From NCBI GenBank assembly GCA_963854835.1, contig OY978525.1, forward strand, positions 81,607,775 through 81,671,774: a stretch of DNA of 64,000 nt. The letters are read 5' to 3'. This DNA is from Megamerina dolium (lineage: Eukaryota; Arthropoda; Insecta; Diptera; Megamerinidae). Below the pieces are notes generated by a model. It made no database searches, was not told the DNA's origin, and saw only the letters and a program-made list of their open reading frames with translations. The position numbers and the translations under genes were made by a program. This document shows, one piece after another, positions 1 to 9,850 of this stretch (position 1 is its first letter; each line of letters opens with the position of its first letter).

Positions 1-580
1 TATAACACCTTCTTAGCTGGAGCGTGTTCTTCCATTCGCTCGACATGACCTAGCCAGCGCAGCCGCTGGATTTTGATGCGCTTTACTATGTCAATATCGG
101 CATACAGCTCGTACAGCTCATGGTTGTACCTTATTCGGTACTCGCCACCAACGCAAAAATCTTGCGTAGGACTTTTCTCTCGAAAACTCCAAGCATTCGC
201 TCATCCGAGGTGGAAATTGTCCAGGATTCAGCGCCATATGTTAGGACAGGCATGATGAGAGACTTGTAGAGTGTAGTTTTCGTTCTTCGAGAGAGGGCTC
301 GACTTCTCAATTGCTTACTCAGCCCAAAGTAACACCTGTTAGCAAGAGTTATCCTACGCCTGATCTCCAAGCTGACGTCATTACTGTTGTTAATGCTGGT
401 TCCAAGATAGACAAAGTCCCTTACTACTCAAAAGCGTAGTTGTCAACAGTGACGTGCTGTCCAAGACGCCGGGACTCTTTGTTTGTTGACACTAGATACT
501 TCGTCTTGCCCTCGTTCACCGTGAGACCCATCCGACGCGACTCTCTTTCCAACTCTGAGAATGCTGCACTGACTACTCGC
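1..580 (-). mobile_element. RTE-like LINE fragment (3' part of reverse transcriptase ORF)
   Basis: Minus-strand reading gives the end of a LINE reverse transcriptase, with the motif VLTYGAESWTIST (131-370) and, upstream, MGLTVNEGKTKYLVSTNKES (424-633). The same protein is seen more completely at 24683-25887 and 59556-60385. Frames are broken and small deletions remove the stretch joining the two blocks. The copy runs off the window at position 1 and stops abruptly at about 580, where BEL-type gag sequence begins. Assignment to the RTE clade rests on the tetranucleotide (not poly-A) 3' tail of the sister copies at 24221 and 60413. Other LINE clades are possible. Confidence 0.75.
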
Positions 581-624
581 AAAAGCAAAAGCAATTCCAA
601 ACCCTGTGGAGTGATTGCAGAACA

Positions 625-1866
625 GCATATCACAATGTTCTAACAGAGCAAGTCTCTGAAGATGTCGATATTAGCCAAATTAAAGAGGTATATAGTAAAT
701 GTTACACCTCGTATGTCCGGTGCCTCTCTAATATTAATGCTCATCTTCATGAACTTAACGCTGAAGTGGTGTCTTCCGAAATTCCCCCTGCTCCCGATGT
801 AAATATATCTCATCAACATTCATTTCTCGCTGATCAGCTTCCTCCGTGCGACATAGAATGTTTTTCGGGCGATTATGTTTCGTGGCCAAGTTTTCGAGAT
901 ATGTTCACGGCCTTGTACAGAAACAATCCCCGTCTAAGTCCCGTAGAAAAGTTGTACCATTTGTTACAAAAAACCCGTGGCGAAGCACACAGTATCATTA
1001 AGTCAACTTCGTTGACTAATGATGGCTTCGCGATCGCGTGGTACAATCTTGAACAGCGCTACGAGAACAAGAGGATACTTATAAATATCCAGTTAAAAAC
1101 ACTTTTCGGCCTACAATCGGTTACCAATGAAACCGGTCCCAATTTAAAACGTTTACAGCGCACCATTAACAACTGCATCACAAACTTTAAACTTTTGAAC
1201 GTTGACACAAGTCACTGGGATGCGATTTTCGTGTACTTATGTTCAACAAAACTCCCCGATACAACCCTGTGTCTATGGGAGCAATCGTTGAAGGATAAAC
1301 GTGTAATTCCTAATTGAAGCGTCTTCGATGCCTTTCTCACAGATCGGTATCAGACTTTGGAATCAGTCGCAGACATTCGAAGTGGTTCTCGGAAATTCAG
1401 CCAACCACCAACTCGGCAACTCAGCCAACCATCTAATTGACAACCCAGTCAATTTGATCCTCCCAAGCGATCCTACAATCCTAGAGTGAACCCCCGAAAA
1501 ATAAACACATATCACGTCAAAGTTTCATATCGTGATTACCCATTGTGTCGAAAGTCACACCCGCTTCGTCATTGTCCCGATTTTCTTAAATTGTCAATAG
1601 GTGAGAGATACAATATCGTGAGAAAGCACATCCTGTGTACGAATTGTCTCGCTAATTCCCACGACTACAGTAACTGCAAGAGCTTGTTCACGTGCTCATT
1701 TTGCAGAAAACGCCATCATTCTCTTCTTCACAGACTAGAAAACTCATCGAGCAGTCATCGTGAAGCAACCCTCGTGCCAACTTCCGCTGCAACATCGTGT
1801 GGAAAAACCCTGAAAAAAAACAAAAGAAAATATTTGGTTAATCAAAAACACACTAAAGAAAAATAA
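625..1866 (+). pseudogene. BEL/Pao retrotransposon gag remnant
   Basis: One reading frame runs from about 625 to 1866, broken by TGA codons at 1315 and 1438. The first part (FSGDYVSWPSFRDMFTALY, then EKLYHLLQ) is the DUF1759-type gag core typical of BEL/Pao elements. After the stops comes a cysteine- and histidine-rich segment (CRKSHPLRHCPDF, then CTNCLANSHDYSNCK and CSFCRKRHHSLLH) matching the zinc-knuckle region that precedes the protease in this family. No protease, reverse transcriptase or LTR follows; the sequence ends at about 1866 beside an oppositely oriented transposase fragment. It is a dead gag-only remnant that would have encoded the nucleocapsid of the particle. Confidence 0.85.
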
Positions 1867-1869
1867 AAA

Positions 1870-2133
1870 TTAACGAACCGTTTGACCACCGAATTTTTTG
1901 CGAGATTGAAAAAACTGCTGCATTTTCTCTTCGGTGATATCATTTTTTCCCATTTGTTTGTCGTATTCATTTAAAAGGCGGTACAAACTGGCTTGTGGAT
2001 ATTCATGGGCTTTTGAAACTTCAAACGGCTTTCGTTTATCGATTTGCACTGCCTTGAGTATTTCCAACAAATCATCGTCACTTGGAGCTGGTTTTCGTGG
2101 GTTTTCAGTGAATTTCTTGTAGTTTCTTGGCAT
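1870..2133 (-). pseudogene. Helix-turn-helix (psq/pogo-like) transposase N-terminal fragment
   Basis: An 87-residue minus-strand ORF starts MPRNYKKFTENPRKPAPS and continues with DDDLLEILKAVQ and ASLYRLLNEYDKQ. This resembles the N-terminal HTH-psq DNA-binding domain of pogo/Tigger-like transposases and of host proteins derived from them. No DDE catalytic domain follows; the ORF stops next to the BEL remnant. Upstream, 2240-2640 contains two copies of a GT-rich motif (minus strand GTTGAGGA at about 2248 and 2615), possibly element termini. It could instead be a domesticated or unrelated HTH ORF. Confidence 0.45.
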
Positions 2134-2658
2134 GATGACTCGATAAATGAGCTAAAAATATGCTGAGAATAACTCTACTGGCTGCACCAACTGACCGAAA
2201 ATGCTAAAGAACGCTTTATTTGCTTAATCACTCGATTTTTGACATTCCTCAACTCACCCCACAAAAAATCAACTAACCCCAAACACATGTTGTGAGAATT
2301 GAGTAGCGCCATTTCGGTGAACGCAAAACTTAAATCAGATCTTTTAGCATTTCTATAGTTTAGAGTCCAACTTATAATTTGTGTATACTCACATTTGTTT
2401 TACCGGAAAATATAGTTGAAAAAGCGATAGAGGAAAAAATAAAAAATAAACTTTCAGAACGTCCAACTTTTTAAAATTAAAATAAAGAGCACAAAAAATG
2501 CGTCCACACGGGTCGGAGTCGTACAAAAAACTGGTTTCGGCCGTTACGAATCTATGACATTTGGAATCGGACACGAATGTCAAGTCACTATGGCACTACG
2601 GTGAGTTTCTCAACCCACCCCACTCCTCAACTTACTCCACTTGCCTCTATACATATTA
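2134..2658. other. Non-coding stretch with short C-rich direct repeats
   Basis: No convincing gene. Motifs of the form CTCAACYCACCCCAC occur near 2248 and 2608 in the same orientation. They may be subterminal repeats of the HTH-transposase fragment that lies to the left. A minus-strand ORF at 2389-2583 has no recognisable domain. Confidence 0.4.
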
Positions 2659-2911
2659 GGGTGGGTCAAATTGTAGGGGGCCGAAAAAATGTTAAGGGGC
2701 TCATCGAGATTCTTGTTCTACGGGTCATTTGAAGATACTTTTCCAAAGAAACCATAGCTCTAAAATGATTTTCGATCTTTCAAAATAGGTTTTTTCCCCA
2801 AATACTCATGAATAGATGTAAAAAAAAATGCTATTTTCTCTAGCCAAATGTGTATGTGGGGGTTTTTGGATCGAGGAATCCATTTTTGAGATCTATTTTT
2901 ATTTTTGAGCA

Positions 2912-2926
2912 CCACCAGAGGGCGCT
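2912..2926 (+). promoter_or_regulatory. CTCF-like motif in the left TIR
   Basis: CCACCAGAGGGCGCT matches the core of the CTCF zinc-finger consensus as known from flies and vertebrates. It lies inside the transposon's left inverted repeat, so any copy of the element would carry it. Binding is inferred from the motif only. Confidence 0.45.
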
Positions 2927-3030
2927 TTCGTTCATTTTTTAATTTTATCGTTTTTTTTTTTGGGTAAATTTACGAAATTTTTCGTGTAAATTGACGAATA
3001 TTTGACTTTCTCATAAGACAACCCAAAACT

Positions 3031-4356
3031 TTAAATAGCCCAGAGTGTTGTCGTTCGTGGTCCAGTGGTGGATGATTTCTCCAAAGTGTCAAACAAATGC
3101 CGTAACGGAAGCTCGTTAAAGTGGAGAAGGCACACAAACCAATGCAGTGGTCTGTTTAACTGCATTTCGAATCGTCGCAAAATTCCATTTCTTATGCCAG
3201 TATTTGCTCGCTCACCATCACAGCATATGCCAATCAAAGAATCTAGAGACATTGCTTTGTTGATGAAAAATTCGTTCAATTTGATGACTTTGTGTTCAGA
3301 ATCTTCATTTTCTACTTTTATGTAGCCTAATAATTGGGAATGTGGTTCATTTAAAACATCTAGGTGAGGTTCTTTCACCATCCTTGGATGAAATTTGTTA
3401 TCGATTTTTTCCATCGTTAAAGAATCATTTTTTCTGCCGTCGAATGAAAATGCAATTAAATTGGAAGCATCATACCGATTATGAAGCACTTTTTGTCTAC
3501 ATTTAACTTTTTCTCTACGAACTTTAGACTTGTCCATAATGACAAGATTGCCATGACCATCTTTGACGCCAATGTCTTCCATAAGAGATGTTGCCAATGC
3601 TGATGCTATTCTATCTGACACACCAAATCTGTCACACATCATAGCAAACTTGAAAGCATCGTATCTGGGTGTATATGGTCCTCGTTTCGTTTGAGATGCA
3701 TTTTGTGCTTCTACTAAATGTGTACTATGCTCATAATCACTTTCCTGGTCTTCTTCTGGCACGTATGTTAGACCCTGGCTCTCTTCAATTGTTTCTATTA
3801 TTGTAGATGTAGGTGCTTGCTCTTCAATTTCTGTCTGGTATTCCGGTATCGTAGATCTTCTGTCATTATGTTGATCCATCATAAACTCTTTCAACTCTTC
3901 TGGAATCATTCCACATGAGCATAGAGCAGCTTTCAAGTCACATTTACATTTCCCAATGTAAAATAATTCTTTTATGGATCGTAAGAAAGATGTGAGACTG
4001 AAGCCTTTTGCTTTGCATTTATCTGCAGTGTAGTATTTGTCAAGCAAGGTATTCAATTTTCTAACAATATTTCGTTTGCATATAATTTCAATATTTAGTT
4101 TGCTCCAAATTCCAATCAATTTGTCTGTCACTTGAGGAGTAAATGTTTTATATGAAAACATTTTACTTTGCATTTTAGCACGTTCGGCCAAGAAAAAATA
4201 GCATCTTAAAATATCCTGTTTAGTTGGCAGATTCAGACCAGTCAAATCAGAAGACATACCAAAAGCAGGAACATCGTGAGAAGGCATATGTTTCAAACTA
4301 CTTTCGGTACTTATTGATGTTGGTGCGGCTTGTGATGTTGACGGCAATAGATCCAT
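3031..4356 (-). pseudogene. Transposase-like protein, C-terminal part missing (unnamed DDE-like family)
   Basis: This 441-residue ORF opens MDLLPSTSQAAPTSIS and is uninterrupted. Residues ~90-170 are Lys- and Cys-rich (GKCKCDLKAALCSCG), and ~180-220 are acidic and low complexity. The C-terminal half has two blocks that look like RNase-H-fold acidic positions: FSFDGRKND at ~310, and IGICCDGERANTG followed by HWFVCLLHFNELPLRHLF at ~380-425. I recall the latter pattern from many arthropod and cnidarian predicted proteins linked to transposons, but know no agreed family name. The expected continuation after the TTGP motif is absent: a stop occurs at 3031 about 100 bp before the left TIR, so the third catalytic residue is presumably deleted. 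It could not be active as it stands. Confidence 0.7.
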
Positions 4357-4636
4357 GTTTAAAATTAAATATTAATTAATTAATTTATAAATATTAAGAT
4401 TTTCCAGCTAGATTTTGAGGTTTTCTTCCTTCAAAAGCTGGTAAAAATGTGATTTAGGTCTTAGCTTGAAATCTATCGATTTTATTTTTAGAAAAGCTGG
4501 AAAAAGGAACAAAATGTATGGAATATGATTTAACAATTTATAATTCGAGTATGTATTTTGAATATATTCAATACAAAGTCAAAAATTCGTCTATTTCCAC
4601 AACAGTATCGTATATTTTTCCAAAAAAATGTACGAA

Positions 4637-4651
4637 AGCGCCCTCTGGCGG
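4637..4651 (-). promoter_or_regulatory. CTCF-like motif in the right TIR
   Basis: On the minus strand this reads CCGCCAGAGGGCGCT, one base different from the left-TIR motif and still close to the CTCF core consensus. The two sites point towards each other because they lie in inverted repeats. Confidence 0.4.
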
Positions 4652-4859
4652 CACTCAAAAATAAAAATTAATGTCAAAAATGGATTCCGCGACCCAAAAA
4701 ACCCCCACATACACATTTGGCTAAAGGAAATAGCATTTTTTTGCCTCTATTCTCGAATATTTCTAGAAAAAATACCTATTTTGAAAAAGCCGGGGGCTCG
4801 AAATTCATTTTAGAGCTATGGTTTCTTTGGCAAATTTGCTTAGAATGACCCATAGACCC

Positions 4860-4979
<120 letters not shown>

Positions 4980-5265
4980 CTTCAGAAGGGTTTTTGAAAC
5001 ATATCTTCTGTATATTAAAATTAACTTTATACACTGTTGAACCAACAGTATAGTAGTTGTCAGGATCATTCGATGACAAAATTATATTTTTGTAATATAC
5101 GATTATATATTTGAGTTGCCATTTGATTACCTTTTAGAACAGTTTGTTTAACTTTGTACAAATAGCTTTCATATTTAAAACTATGAAATGGTTCCAGTAT
5201 ATTTGAAAAACATAACTTCATCTGCTACAAGTATCAATGAATGAAAATTAATTTTCTGTAGTGTT

Positions 5266-5925
5266 TCAGCATACAAGCTTCGAATTTTTTGTAAAAAATC
5301 TAAGTAGTTTTGAACAATGATATTTTTCTATGCATAATTCTTTAGTTAGTAATATTCTAATTCCAATGCTGAGTTGAAGAAAATGTGTATATCGAGCCGT
5401 TGTTAAAACATTTTTAAGTACTACAGGCCCAGTGTGCAAAAGAAATTTTCTGAACTCGACGGCTTTCCATCTGTCAATTTCTGTAACACTTTTTGGTTTT
5501 CTACTGAACTCCTTGCAGATACTATATTTCAAGGACACTAATTTGGTGTCCAGGAAAATTACTTCATCTTTAGATATGGAATAATCCTTACCCCGTACCT
5601 TAAGCCGTGCATTTAAAAGGGGTTTCATAACGCCAAGGCAAACTACATGCATGTAATCTAAGGCGAATTGATTAACGATATTTATAGGCAGCACTTCAAT
5701 CTTCAAAGGATATAATATATTGGGGTAATATATTAGAATATAAATGGTTTCTAAAATGTTCATCCGTTCTAAGTACATTTACAGTATTATCCTATTTTGA
5801 AAATAATCTCCGCGTTGCTTGACAATTTGTGCAAGCAAAATATCCACTATGGTTTTTTACTCCAAGCACAAAAGCTCGTGCTTCAGCAACTGCTATGATT
5901 GAACGAAAACTAATTTTATGCTTTT
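5266..5925 (-). pseudogene. CACTA/EnSpm-like transposase-derived fragment
   Basis: The minus-strand ORF 5266-5778 contains FALDYMHVVCLGVMKPLL and later EIDRWKAVEFRKFLLHTGPV. This pairing is familiar from animal CACTA/EnSpm-like transposase-domain proteins. Upstream in another frame (5780-5925) reads ARAFVLGVKNHSGYFACTNC, the matching preceding segment with a CxxC pair, so one frameshift separates two parts of the same protein. No TIRs were recognised around it. The superfamily assignment is from memory of the motif pattern and is moderate at best. Confidence 0.5.
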
Positions 5926-6310
5926 TATAATAAAATCCTTCCGAAATTAACATTATGAGCTCTGAAACTAATGCATTTAAATATCCGTTGACGTCACCTA
6001 GTTTGCTATTACCTACAAAACTCCTGACACTAATACTTTTGAAAACTTAATTACATTTATTCAAATTGGCCATTCCTGCGTTTTAGATCTCATAAATAGA
6101 AGCAACCCATCCATATTTACATTTATTCCCATTTCATTGTTTGTAATTCCGTTATGTTCGAAAAATCTGTTAGTGCATCTTTGATGCCGTAATGCACATA
6201 TTCGACACCGGTAACTGAAATACAATTTACTTCTCTGGGCGTTCCTTTCGAAGTACTGTAATCATTTGGTATATCTGGTATTACACTACGCAATATTTGC
6301 AGTAGTTAAT
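5926..6310. other. AT-rich sequence, no gene recognised
   Basis: Probably more decayed sequence of the CACTA-like element, because it continues its minus-strand orientation. I could not follow a reading frame. Confidence 0.3.
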
Positions 6311-7009
6311 TTATTTTTTTTTCTAACAAGCTTTTTTTATTGGATCTTTCTAAATTACTTAGAAACTAACAATAAGTAATCAAATCTTACAAACTAACTA
6401 AAATTATGTGATATTCCCAACGTTCCATCACAATTTGTTGAGTTGCGAGGTATAGCAATTTCACAGCATATTCAGTGTGTCTTTTCTTTTTAATCGACGA
6501 TGGCCCGTGCTCTGCAACAATTGCCTAGCAAGGGGATTCGGATGATTGTAGCTTCTGCAGGACATTGCAACTTCCTCAGAAATTGTGGGTACATTTAAAT
6601 CTCGATGGATGTTAACGTTCCTCATATACCAAGGCGCGTTTACAATAATTCGCAGATACTTGGATTGTATTCGCTGCAATTTTTCGATATTAGAGGGAGA
6701 TGCCCCAAAACTGAATACCATAAGTCCAAATTGGCTTCAGGATTGCTTTATATAATAGCACATTGTATTCGAGATTCAACTTTGATTTTTCGTGTAACAG
6801 CCACCATAACTGATTAATTTTAAGCTTGATCTGAGTTTTCTTTGCCTCTGTGTGATTTTTCCAGGTCAGCCTTCTGTCGAGATGAATTCCCAAGTACTTT
6901 GTTGAGGAACATTGTGGAACTGATTGGCTATTAATATTAAGTGGGGGACATGTATCTAGCCTTAGCGTGAAGGTTACATGTACGCTCTTTGATTCATTGA
7001 CTTATACGG
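6311..7009 (-). mobile_element. Jockey-type LINE, 5'-truncated copy (3' end of ORF2)
   Basis: A T-run at 6311-6322 is the complement of a poly(A) tail. Minus-strand frames 6461-6721 and 6690-6893 encode the ORF2 C-terminus, including IEKLQRIQSKYLRIIVNAPW and HRDLNVPTISEEVAMSCRSY. The same sequence is present in the larger copies at 15033-19410 and 29938-35460. Small internal deletions break the frame. It ends at about 7009 within the reverse-transcriptase region, a typical 5' truncation. Confidence 0.9.
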
Positions 7010-7828
7010 ACAGTTTATTGCACTACTACTATTTTCTAATATTCAAATTCTTCATCATGAACTGAACTATCTGAACTTTCATTTTCAAAATCATTATCCT
7101 AAATTATTTTTAATTCCAACCTTTTCTTCTACAACTTCTGATATATTTGATCGTTCAACATCGTTAATTCATTTTGTGATTGCTCTTCTCATTATATGTA
7201 TTTTATAAAATATCAATAATTTGAATTATACTTTTTTATACGTCTGCAGCCGATACAAACTTTTAAAAAATTATGGCTAATGCATTTAAATTCCAAAAAT
7301 GGGAATATGCAGATATATTGCAATAAATATGAATTGCTCATCAAACAAAACTTTAACAAATTTTGAAATAATTATTTTATATTTGATATTTGCGTTTGCA
7401 TAAAAGATCTACAGGTCGCTGTGCTTTATAGCCTTAATAATAATAATATTTGATATTTTCAAAAACAAGCATATATTATTCAGTAACCGGGCTCCAACTA
7501 AAATTCTAAAAATCTCGAACGCTAAAATTTGATAATCAAATACACGATGGAATAATAAAAGGTGGTGTACGTAGTGAAGGCACGTTTTGACACTCCCCAA
7601 GCTCGATGTTGTTTTTCTAAGTACGGGAAAGTTGTGAATAATTAAGGCCTTTTATGAAAATGTAGATAAAACATACCTATTTTAGAATCAAGTGAAATAT
7701 GGATATCCGTGATTCTTGGTATTAAAGATAATTTATACCGTATTATTTAGAAAAAACATCATTCTTTAAATAATTTAGAATTCCATTGAAATTACAAATG
7801 TTGTTGTCGTATGGAATAGTTGGAATAA
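7010..7828. other. AT-rich non-coding DNA
   Basis: I see no coding frame, repeat family or RNA gene in this stretch. Confidence 0.5.
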
Positions 7829-8313
7829 TAGCCTAGACAGAAGCCAGCGTTAATCCAGATTACCGGCGCAGTTAATCTGAATAAAATATTAACCTGACAG
7901 ACGGCAGTAGTGCTGATTAACTAAACGGCTGATTGCTGTTTTATTAGGTCTGCTCACTTGCATTACTATCACTATCAATTTCTGTCATCTGTCACTATCG
8001 ATATGAGAAAATCTACAAGAAGTACGTGAACTGAAAACTATCAGAAACTTGTAAATTGACATTCACAGTTCGTAATTGACAACTGGATTTATTTGTTCGC
8101 CAACGCTTTTCATGTTGAAAACTGTTAACAATTGTTGAATGAAAAAAATTCACAATAGAAAATTTACAGCAGTGTTACCACCGTAAATTGCCCTAATCCT
8201 ATTTTATTTTGAGAATTAACTCATAGAGTTAATGCGGATTAGCTGCAGTTAATGCCCGAGTTAATTCGAATTACTTCGGTAATCCGGAATTAGGCTGCCG
8301 TCTGTCTAGGCTA
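7829..8313. mobile_element. PIF/Harbinger-like MITE, copy 1
   Basis: The ends are inverted: TAGCCTAGACAGA at left and TCTGTCTAGGCTA at right. The block AGACGGCAG recurs about 75 bp inside the left end as a subterminal repeat. The flanking triplets are TAA (left) and TTA (right). Near-identical, better preserved copies occur at 28872-29388 and 41045-41572 with matching 3-bp TWA duplications, the target preference of the PIF/Harbinger superfamily. There is no ORF, so it would depend on a transposase elsewhere. Confidence 0.85.
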
Positions 8314-9004
8314 TTATGCACATCCAGGAGATTAATATGCAAAAATTTTTAGAATTTTTCACTTTGATATATTTCAAAAAGCTGTCTTTTCATTTGCTTC
8401 TATACACTTATTTCAAAGCGTCAAAATTACCCTCTTTGTTAATTATATTTTGGAATTCAACAAACATGGGCTGCAAAATAAAACTATAAAACTATACAAC
8501 GGTACACGATGTGAACCGGCTAATTGAGTTTTAAATTGAAATAATCTAAATTAAATATAAATTCTGAACGAAAAGGATTAAAAGCAAGTATGAAAAAAAA
8601 CGCCAGTAATGCACCCCCATGGTTTTTTTTTTTTTTTTTACTACTACTTTTTATAAATTTTCTTTTAAAATGAAAAAGTAAGTTTACGAAGAAGCAATAC
8701 TAATTTGCTATGGGAGCGAGAAGCGTACAGCACCTTTTATTATTCCTTTATGAAATATAATTTTTGACAGCTCTTGAAGCTAAAATATCGATTATAAAAA
8801 TTTGTTCGTCTCGAAAAAATTCTAAAATTATTTTTTACCTTTTTAGATTTTTGTTTTTATTAGCGATCAAGATTTTTTTATAGATAGCAAAAGTTAGATC
8901 TGGCTGCTGAACAATATGTGCTTGTTTTTGAAAATGTGTACTTTCCTTTCTAAATTAAGAGATTTAATGAAACAGCATTATTTCAAAATTTTGTGTTGCT
9001 ATAT
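8314..9004. other. AT-rich non-coding DNA
   Basis: A T-run at 8622-8639 is the only notable feature. No gene or known repeat recognised. Confidence 0.5.
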
Positions 9005-9350
9005 AATTTGTATATAATGTCCCTTTAGTTGATTAGCAACGCTGGTGTTATATATGGTTGTTCGTCATTCTGATTCTGGAGAATCTGTAGTATATATATT
9101 TGTTTATTTAACGTGTTGTTGAACTTTCCCAAGCACATTCCAGTAGTCTATTCACAATAGTGCTGTTTTTTACTTTCCAACACTATAACTCAGGTCGACT
9201 AAAATATAAGCAACTTCAATTTAACTCGGTTAAAACAAACGATGTCGCTTATTTTTGTTGTTGCTTTGCATGCAGTTTTACAAATATGTCAGTGTTCTTT
9301 TGCAACTCGCGTGCAAAAGAATGCGGCTACTATTGATAGTCAGTGCAAAC
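9005..9350 (+). repeat. Dispersed repeat of unknown type, copy 1
   Basis: This block shares long stretches with 45845-46230. Shared landmarks are CCCTTTAGTT, AACGTGTTGTTGAA, CCAACACTATAACTCAGGTC, and an ATG at 9242 (9242-9427 ORF) followed by SLIFVVALHA in both copies. Copy 1 has an extra ~36 bp after GCATGC, while copy 2 has ~100 extra bp in the left half. No termini or transposase were identified. The short hydrophobic ORF could be a signal-peptide-like exon, or chance. Confidence 0.6.
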
Positions 9351-9375
9351 TCATTGGCACTCACGATAGTGTGAA

Positions 9376-9406
9376 ACTATCGATAGTATCGATGGTGCCA
9401 TCGATA
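9376..9406. promoter_or_regulatory. Cluster of TATCGATA (DRE/BEAF-like) motifs
   Basis: Three CGAT-centred motifs lie within about 30 bp: a full TATCGATA at 9378-9385 inside the palindrome ACTATCGATAGT, then TATCGAT at 9387, then ATCGATA at 9400. In Drosophila, TATCGATA is bound by DREF, and CGATA clusters by BEAF-32. Function here is inferred only from motif density. Confidence 0.35.
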
Positions 9407-9427
9407 ACTTGTGAGCTCTACTTCTAA

Positions 9428-9850
9428 CTGCAACATAAAAGTGGTAATATTGATCCGCGAAATTTTAATATGCTTTGTAAAACACATTAAATATAAATTA
9501 TTAGTAGTCGTTTCTGTCATAAAAAAGATCAGTCCAAAAGTAAGCATAATGTGAAGTCTTTTCTGAATCATAACATACGCCGTAATAATTCTGTCGAAGT
9601 ATAAGCAGAGCTAAATCGCCGTATGCCTCCATAAAAGCGAGTAGAAGATTTTTGCAGTTCATAAAGCTCCTAAAACGCTCTTATTTTTGAGTGTTTCTAG
9701 CACTCATTATTAAGACTTTATTTAGGGTCATTTAAGAATCATTTTTAGGAGCGCTCTGAAAACGCTCTTTAGTTTCACACTTTTGGGTCTCCTTTTAATG
9801 AGTGCTCATATTCTGGTTTACTGGGTAGCTATCATGGTATGTCTAAACAG
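9428..9850. other. Non-coding DNA
   Basis: Contains several GAGCGYTC/GAGTG half-palindromes (about 9670-9800) but no gene. The foldback-like element begins at 9851. Confidence 0.4.

Noticed and set aside
7409..7600. 63-residue minus-strand ORF
   Set aside because: AT-rich chance ORF with no domain, no splice context and no second copy.
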